From: Perognathus longimembris pacificus
Lineage: Eukaryota > Chordata > Mammalia > Rodentia > Heteromyidae
Reading direction: 5' to 3'
Length of the DNA stretch: 64,000 bases
Assembly: GCF_023159225.1 (NCBI RefSeq)
Contig: NC_063168.1
Coordinates: 41,405,562 to 41,469,561 of the forward strand
The notes beneath the pieces are model-generated. The model was given only the letters and a program-made list of their open reading frames with translations, was not told the DNA's origin and made no database searches. A program made the position numbers and the translations under genes. Positions 57,991 through 64,000 of this stretch are shown here, one piece after another; position 1 is the first letter of the stretch; each line of letters begins with the position of its first letter.

Positions 57991-59915
57991 CGTTTAAGAC
58001 CCAAAGCAGCCCTTACCAAGCACTGTTGTGTAAATCTTAGAAGTTCACAATTATATACAAATACCTTTTATACCTGTGTATAAAATTAGATTTGGTATTC
58101 CTAAAGAATAAAATTTCAATATATCAACCAATCCTGAGCCCTGTATTCAGTAGTTACTTGTTTACTGTTACAACCCTATGAGAAATTCTTGTTCTTATTT
58201 TAAGTTTCTTTTGGACTGGCTTTCTCTATGAACCCCTTTGTTTCACTTGAATTAAGCAGGTATACCCTCTATCCAATAACCAGGAGTCAATGGAATCTGG
58301 GTGACCTAGAAGTAAGTCAGGAGGGTTAGTTAGAAGTAATAAAGAAACTAGAGTATAATGTATGGGGGGGTGATGATTTTTGTTTAGTTTCAGTGATGTG
58401 GAAATGTGGACGAAAGTAGAATCAGTAGAAACAACAAGGTTAAAATGATTGACAATGGAGAGTTAGCTGAAAAGAGTGGAGGTATTATTCATAGGAAAGT
58501 AATTTTTAAAGAAAGAGAGTACATAGAGAGAAATAAAGAAAGAATACTGAAAGACAGTTGCACATAACCGAGAAAAATTATTTAAAAAAATAAAAAGAAA
58601 AAAAAACAAAAAAAGAATAAAGAAAATAAAATGAACAACAACAACAACAAAAAAAACTTGATAGAACCAACAGGTGAAAATGGAAAACAAAAACAAACCA
58701 ATGATGTTTCAGAAATGAAAATATAAGAAAAAAAAATGAAATCTTAAAAAACTTACGAGACAAAACAAACAAACAAACAAACAAAAAGTCTTCCTTGTTT
58801 GGGTGGGCTTTCTACAATTTCTGGTTTCCTTGCGATGGTCTGCAGTCTATTCTGCCACTTGGCTGGTTTGACTTACTTTCAGTTTGCAGGGGGTGGATCT
58901 GTTCTGACCCTCCACCCCTGTTAGTGAAATCCTGGGGTTCTGTGGTTCACACAGCTAGCAGGTAGGCCTTGGGCATCCATTGTAGATGGGGATGTGAACA
59001 GTCTTGGGAACCGTGGCTCCTAACATCTGCTATAGGGCCACTGCTTTTAATGCCTGGCTTTGAATAGGCTGTGGACTCAGTAGGGCAGGGCGCCTCTGGC
59101 TTGGTTTACCAGGCTGAGAGCCGCTTGCCTGGGGGAGGTTCCTCCCTCCTGGACAGGGTGGCCTTCTGGGTAGAGCTTGGTATGGAATTCAGCTCTGTAA
59201 CAGGCTGGGAATTCGGCTTCTCTGTCGGGAACTGTTTTGTCTCCTGTGTGTTCAGTGCCGCCGATAGCTGCTCCCTGCTTTTGCTTTTAATTTAGGAATT
59301 CCGGCAGTCAGGGCAGGCACCTCTAGCCGAGCCCAGGCCCAGGACACGCCTCCCACCTGGGCAGGGGGTGTTCTCGTGGGCAGAGCTGGCTCTCACTGAT
59401 TGGTCCCTCTTGCCCTTCTCAAAGTTGGCCACTTGGTCCTTGCTTTCCCCAGGCGGGCTTTAGCTCCAGTCTGGTCTGACCCTTTGCCAGTGTCAAAGAT
59501 GGCACTTTGCTCTCGTGGTTTGGGAAGGAGCTGCTCTGTGGGCATGAGTGAGACTGTCTTTAGTGGGAGTACTCACGCTGTCTCTGCGATTTCAGCCCAT
59601 CCATGCTCACCCTGCGATCTGTCTGTACGCTGCCGTCTGGAGGATTTCTCCCTGGTCTCCATTGAGCTGCACGGTTTGCGCAGCGCTGTGCTGGCGCAGG
59701 CACTGGTCTGGCAGCGGGACACTGCCTGGAGCTCAGATCTGTGTTTTCAGACCAGCAAAGTTGATTTTTCCTTCCTGGCCGGAATCCCTGTACTGTTAGA
59801 ACTTATTTGGGCTGTCTATCTAGGGGTAAAAGTTTTTCTGGGGTGGGAAAACTGCAATGTTGGAGAGAGCTCAGCTAGGGCTCTGCTGCTCCTCTGCCAT
59901 CTTCTCCCAAACACC
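57991..59915 (-). promoter_or_regulatory. L1 5' UTR / internal promoter region
   Basis: About 1.9 kb. The distal 1.1 kb (58800-59915) is GC-rich with CpGs; the proximal part has A-rich tracts (58560-58790). The AAGATGGC near the 5' end matches the YY1-binding motif at other L1 starts. It is homologous to 23680-25532. Confidence 0.7.
59071..59295 (+). other. Open frame antisense to the L1 5' UTR (ORF0-like candidate)
   Basis: 74 codons from an ATG that aligns with the ATG at 24676. The two share MDS, SGL, AES, LPGGGSSLL, WVEL, MEFSSV and GWE in register for about 50 codons. It then diverges by an indel. A longer frame follows at 59400-59924 (174 codons), but its counterpart in the other L1 is broken. 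No function is claimed. Confidence 0.35.
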
Positions 59916-59930
59916 TGGTTTTAGATTTTT

Positions 59931-60155
59931 AAAGAAAACCTCTGGCCACTTCTGTTATAATAAAAACCTATCCTTATTAATAAAACCATTGAACAATAAT
60001 TAGAACAGTTATGTAATTATTTTGTTTCTTTGGGGATTAAAATTGTTTTTGGTATCCTTTTCTAACCATTTTTCTGGGATTTTAATGTTTCTAACACTTT
60101 ATATTTTATTTTTGGTTGTTTAAATACTTTTTTATTCATTTTTTTATTTGTTTTT
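59931..60155. other. Unannotated sequence
   Basis: AT-rich, with nothing recognised. Confidence 0.35.
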
Positions 60156-60156
60156 G

Positions 60157-60295
60157 TGCTGATACTGGAATTTAGAACTCTGGGCCTCTGGTCTTGCTCA
60201 GCTTTTTTGGCTCTTGGCTGGCATTCTATCGCCTGAGTCACGCCTCCAGTTCAACTTCTTGCTGGTTATTTGAAGATCTGAGTCTGAAATTTTTT
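60157..60295 (-). mobile_element. Composite SINE fragment (Geo plus part of the head)
   Basis: On the minus strand: TCAGACTCAGATCTTCAAAT, then GTTGAACTGGAGGCGTGACT, CAGGCGATAGAATGCCAGCC and AGAGTTCTAAATTCCAGTATC, a decayed Geo module with a short head remnant. Confidence 0.55.
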
Positions 60296-61249
60296 AATCA
60301 TTCATGTAGGTATGACCACCATTTGACACTGGTTATAATCTGTAAATCTGGATAAGAATGTTCATTCATTGTTTCTGTGACATTTTTTTTTCTACTTCTG
60401 TGTTTTTCTATTTAAAAATTCTTACTAGAAGTTAATAGCTCTAAGACCACTTTCATTTTTGTTTTGTTAATTTCCTTCCTGAACTTTTTTGGGGGTCATG
60501 TTTTGGTCACTAATTTTTTATTCTGATAGATTTGTTAGTCTTGTAGTATTTTTATGTTTTTACTTTCCCTGAAGAATGTTCACTTATATATAAAATATTA
60601 CTTTCTTCTCACTCATTTATCTCATGTCTACGTTCTGTCATATGTCTTAAGTTCTCTGTCATATGGTTGTTTTGTTTGGAGTTGTTTGGGGGGAGAATGC
60701 TAGTTACCTCACACCTTATAAAAAGTTTAGGCTTTGTCAAATATCAGATGATTCTTGCTTATTTGTTTTTATTTAAGAAATAGGCAATGAAAAACTGACT
60801 GTACACAAAGTTTTATGTACGTTTACAAGACTTCTTTACTGAGGAGTTTGACCAGAGTGTAAGCACAAAGCTATTCATTATGTTCTGGAACCTTCCAATG
60901 TGTGTTCATGAAATTCTTGCCTTTTTTCTGTAGGCTGATGCAATTCTCTTAGAAGGGTTTTGTTGTGATGCTGGTGGTAGTTTTGCCTTGGGAAGAGACT
61001 TCTGTGAGAAATTGTTCCTGAAAAGTTGGGCATTGTAAGTGTGGCTGAATTAATAGCAAGCTTATCTTCAGTGGTGCCTTGGTCTCATGCCAGCCTTTTA
61101 CAGAGCATTATAGTATGGGTGTCCCTCACACTCCTACCATAGCAATTTGAGTGGTTGCTATTCAGATGGATTCCTAATCTGGATATTCTTTGTTCGGCTT
61201 CCTGGTATCCTTTTTATTAGTTTCTATTCTCCTTTATGATTCTCTTATT

Positions 61250-61250
<1 letters not shown>
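60296..61250. other. Unannotated sequence
   Basis: About 950 bp of T-rich sequence, possibly containing very old L1 pieces. No gene is supported. Confidence 0.35.
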
Positions 61251-61251
<1 letters not shown>

Positions 61252-61297
<46 letters not shown>

Positions 61298-62391
61298 TTT
61301 CCATTTTTTTCTTATTTATTGTCGAAGTGATGTACAGAGAGGTTACAGTTTCATAAGTTAGGCCTTGCATACATTTTTTGTGCTGTTTGTTACCTCCTCC
61401 CTCATTCCTCCCTACCTCTTACCCTTTTCCCTCTTCCCCCATGAGTTATTAAGTTGGTTTACACCAAATGGTTTTGCAAGTATTGCTTTTGGAGTCCTTT
61501 GTCTTTTTATCTTTTGTCTCTCAATTTTGATATTCCGTTTCACTTCCCTACTTCTAATACTAGTATAGACAATATCCAGTGTCCTCAGATGAGATACAGT
61601 GATAGTGCGGGTACAACCACAGGAAGGGGATACAAGAGGATCATCAACAATAGAAGCTACTGTTTCACATGGCATGTTGAAAGTAATTACAACAGTGATA
61701 TAACACTTGTTTCCATAACATGGAGTTCATTTCACTTAGCATAATCTTATGCATTCATAAGGGCATAGCTATCAGGCTTTTGTGATCCTCTCCTGTGACT
61801 AGCCTAAACCTGTGCTAATTATTCCCTATGAGGCAGACCATAGAGTCTATGTTTCTTTGGGTCTGGCTCACCTCACTTAGTATAATTTTTTTCCAAGTTC
61901 TTCCATTTCCTTACAAATGGGGCAATGTCATTCTTTCTGATAGAGGCATAAAATTCCATTGTGTATATGAACCACATTTTCCTGATCCATTTGTCTACTG
62001 AGGGGCATTTGGGTTGGTACCATCTTCTAGCTATGACAAATCGTGCTGCAATGAACATTGTTGTACTGGTGGCTGTAGTGTGTTCTTGTTTGTGGTCTTT
62101 TAGGTAGATGCCCAAAAGTGGGGCTGCTGGGTCATAGGGGAGCTCTCTGTTTAGCCTTCTGAGGAATCTCCATACCGCTTTCCAGAGTGGCTGAACCAGT
62201 TTACATTCCCACCAACAATGAAGTAGGGTTCCCTTTTGGCCACATCCCCTCCAACATTTATTATTGTTAATTTTCTTGATAAAGAATATTCTTACTGGGG
62301 TGAAGTGGAATCTCAATGTTGTTTTGATTTGCATTTCTTTTATGGCCAGTGATATAGAGCACTTTTTCATATGTCTCTTGGCCATTCTCAT
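61252..62391 (-). mobile_element. 5'-truncated L1 with long A tail
   Basis: A 43-nt T run (61252-61294) is the poly-A tail on the minus strand. The 3' UTR follows (GTGATGTACAGAGAGGTTAC), then the ORF2 C-terminal end (61873-62391: CWRGCGQKG, HCWWECK, PYDPAAPLLGIY). Homology to the full-length copy stops at 62391. I could not find a clear target duplication. The 191-codon frame extends past the L1 into flanking DNA. Confidence 0.9.
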
Positions 62392-62610
62392 GAGATGTTT
62401 TAAATATTCTCTGTAAATTGTGTGTTCTTTCCTGTCTTTAATATTCACTCAAATATTTCTCTCTGACTGACCCTTAGTTCTTTGTGAGTTTTCAGGACCT
62501 CCCCATGACCTCACTGATTCAGGCTACAGGAGGCACTACACTATCAAGCAAGCATTTGCCTCTAAGGCTTCCAAATATGATCCTGCTTTGAGGATCAAAC
62601 ATATAATGTT
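62392..62610. other. Unannotated sequence
   Basis: No gene or repeat seen, except a short stretch near 62540-62580 that may be a decayed minus-strand ID scrap. Confidence 0.3.
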
Positions 62611-62611
62611 T

Positions 62612-62736
62612 AAGTATAGAATTTGCCTGGTGGCTCATGCCTCTAATCCTAGCTACTCAGGAGGCTGAGATCTGACAATCACAGTTTGAAGCCAGCCTAG
62701 AACAGGGAATTCTATATGATGCTCATCTCCAAATAA

Positions 62737-62784
<48 letters not shown>

Positions 62785-62890
62785 AGAAGTGGCTCTGTGG
62801 CTTAAATAGCAGAGTGCTAGACTTGAGCAAAATGAGCTCAAGAACAGTGCCCAGGCCCAGAGTTCAAGCCTCAGGACCTGCAAAAAAAAA
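62612..62890 (+). mobile_element. Composite 7SL/B1-headed SINE with Geo tail
   Basis: A clear head (GGTGGCTCATGCCTCTAATC, AGCTACTCAGGAGGCTGAG, GTTTGAAGCCAGCC), then a linker expanded into (CA)n, then Geo (AGAAGTGGCTCTGTGGCTTA, GAGTTCAAGCCTCAGG) and an A-rich tail with TTAATTAATTA. One of the best composite copies. Confidence 0.88.
62739..62782. repeat. (CA)n microsatellite inside a SINE linker
   Basis: About 21 CA units replace the CACCAAAAAGCC linker found in related copies. Confidence 0.93.
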
Positions 62891-63793
62891 TTAATTAATT
62901 ACATTAATAAATAAATAAAATATCTGGTTGATACTCTTCAGATTTAATTTTCAAAAGGTTTTTAGCAAAACTCCCATTGGCATCTCTGTACTCTAATCTA
63001 ATCTGGTAGAATTATAAAGGGAAGGAGAAATGGGGCCTGTTAAAAATTTTATTTTCTGGATAATAATAAAAGACTTTCTTCTAAAATGCCTGATTTTTTT
63101 TGTTGTTGTTAAGTACGACTGGCTATAAAATGAATCAAAATCACTTGGTAGCTAAGAGGAAACAATCATTCTTGAATTTTGAATACACCCAGGCCTATTT
63201 CTAGATTTACTAAAACAGTATGTTTCAGGTAAGGGTTTTTAGGTCTTCATAGAAATATCAAGTGTTCTGCTGTTTACAAACTATTTTTGGTGACTATAAT
63301 CTTGGCTCCTGAGGCATGGTGCTGAGTCTACTGAGTTCAGAGACAAGAGAGTTGCCAGCAAGTAAGGTGACATCTGTGATGTTTTACTACCAAATAAAAC
63401 AAAGATGGATGGAGAAAGCAATTATTTTACCTGTTAAAACTTTAATAATTTAACAGGCAATGCAGAGATTTTTTTAAAATTACATATCAAATGATTTTCA
63501 GACTCTCAGTAGAAATCCAGGTGGAACCCATTTTTCTTTCACTCTTTAAAAATTTTCAAATTTCTGTCCATTAGGTCCCAAAAGAAAATTCACCCTCTAA
63601 GATTCTAATGCATCCTATCTCCATATCATGCCAAATCACACTAGATGTCAATGTAAAGATAGAAATTGGTAAGTGACTAGTACCACAAAACTAAAAGCCA
63701 AGTACAAATACCAAGATTACAAAATAGCAATGTTTTCAGAGATAAAAAATTCTTCTCTAGAATAAGATTAATTTCAATTAAGATAAAGACAGT
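62891..63793. other. Unannotated AT-rich sequence
   Basis: About 900 bp with no gene or repeat recognised. Confidence 0.4.
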
Positions 63794-63794
63794 G

Positions 63795-64000
63795 GCTGGG
63801 GATATGGCCTAGTGGCAAGAATGCTTGCCTCCTATACATTAAGCCCTGGGTTCAGTTCCCCAGCACCACATATATAGAAAATGGCCAGAAGTGGTGCTGT
63901 GGCTCAAGTGGCAGATTGCTAGCCTTGAGCAAAAAGAAACCAGGGACAATGCTCAGGCCCTCTGTCCAAGACCCAGGACTGGCAAAAAAAAAAAAAAAAG
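63795..64000 (+). mobile_element. IDL-Geo dimeric SINE cut by the window end
   Basis: Left monomer (TGGCCTAGTGG; B box GGTTCAGTTCC with a CpG change), Geo monomer, and the start of the poly-A tail, where the window ends. The target duplication cannot be checked. Confidence 0.9.

Larger units (their letters stand above)
48373..59915 (-). mobile_element. Full-length L1, interrupted by an LTR element and a SINE
   Basis: A complete minus-strand L1 of about 7.5 kb once the insertions at 50027-53796 and 56370-56590 are discounted. Order from 59915: 5' UTR (starts near AGAAGATGGCAGAGGAGCAG), ORF1, a short spacer, ORF2, 3' UTR, short A-rich tail. The 15-bp target duplication TGGTTTTAGATTTTT is perfect at 48358-48372 and 59916-59930. 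Many frame breaks and changed catalytic residues show it cannot move now. Confidence 0.96.

Noticed and set aside
59400..59924. 174-codon plus frame as a cellular exon
   Set aside because: It lies wholly in the antisense of an L1 5' UTR and is not preserved at the same length in the second L1.
1..64000. CRISPR arrays, bacterial operons, rRNA genes
   Set aside because: Nothing of the kind is present; the direct repeats are all target duplications, microsatellites or dispersed retroelements of a mammalian genome.

Overview
The window is mammalian nuclear DNA, almost certainly from a rodent of the superfamily Geomyoidea (kangaroo rats, pocket mice, pocket gophers). The main pointer is a dimeric SINE with an ID-like, tRNA-derived left monomer and a distinctive right monomer (the IDL-Geo type, published as restricted to Geomyoidea). 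Copies lie at 5294, 12937, 13890, 16022, 26910, 29858, 56370 and 63794. Older pan-mammalian repeats (MIR, a MER5A-like hAT, MaLR LTRs) fit a placental genome. I find no convincing cellular protein-coding exon. Every long open frame that makes sense belongs to a LINE-1, so the window is intergenic or deep intronic.

Layout. 1-12.7 kb: mostly anonymous AT-rich DNA with old SINEs, MaLR remnants, a MER5A-like element and a MIR. 12.7-16.3 kb: three IDL-Geo copies, a 5'-inverted L1 and a MIR split by an ID insertion. 16.3-20.3 kb: quiet, with one SINE. 20.3-25.5 kb: old L1 3' ends, then a 4.2-kb antisense L1 with an intact 5' end but about 3.15 kb missing from the middle. 26.9-30.1 kb: a near-consensus SINE, an MLT1-like LTR, a 663-bp 5'-truncated L1 and a minus-strand SINE. 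30.1-48 kb: largely unique sequence with ancient L1 pieces, a second 5'-inverted L1 and a probable solo LTR; 31.56-32.02 kb is repeat-free and looks like a possible conserved noncoding element. 48.4-59.9 kb: a full-length antisense L1 with a 15-bp target-site duplication, into which an LTR element (50027-53796) and an IDL-Geo SINE were inserted. 61.2-62.4 kb: another 5'-truncated antisense L1 with a 43-nt poly-T. 62.6-64 kb: a composite SINE with an internal (CA)n, and an IDL-Geo copy cut by the window end.

The most unusual object is the LTR element. It lies on the minus strand and has two TG...CA LTRs (638 and 625 bp), a 4-bp GTAG target duplication, a polypurine tract and a PBS for tRNA-Glu. 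Instead of the usual roughly 18 nt, the PBS region holds the complement of a complete 72-nt tRNA-Glu(CTC) plus the post-transcriptional CCA, ending 2 nt from the LTR. On the plus strand this reads as a tRNA-Glu-like locus with recognisable A and B boxes. The internal region shows no gag, pol or env, so this is a non-autonomous element.

The elements form a parasite network. L1 presumably supplied the machinery for the SINEs, and the Geo module is shared between a tRNA/ID-headed and a 7SL/B1-headed SINE. The L1 copies here are inactive: frameshifts, a changed EN histidine and a changed RT aspartate are visible. All family assignments are by eye, without database searches.
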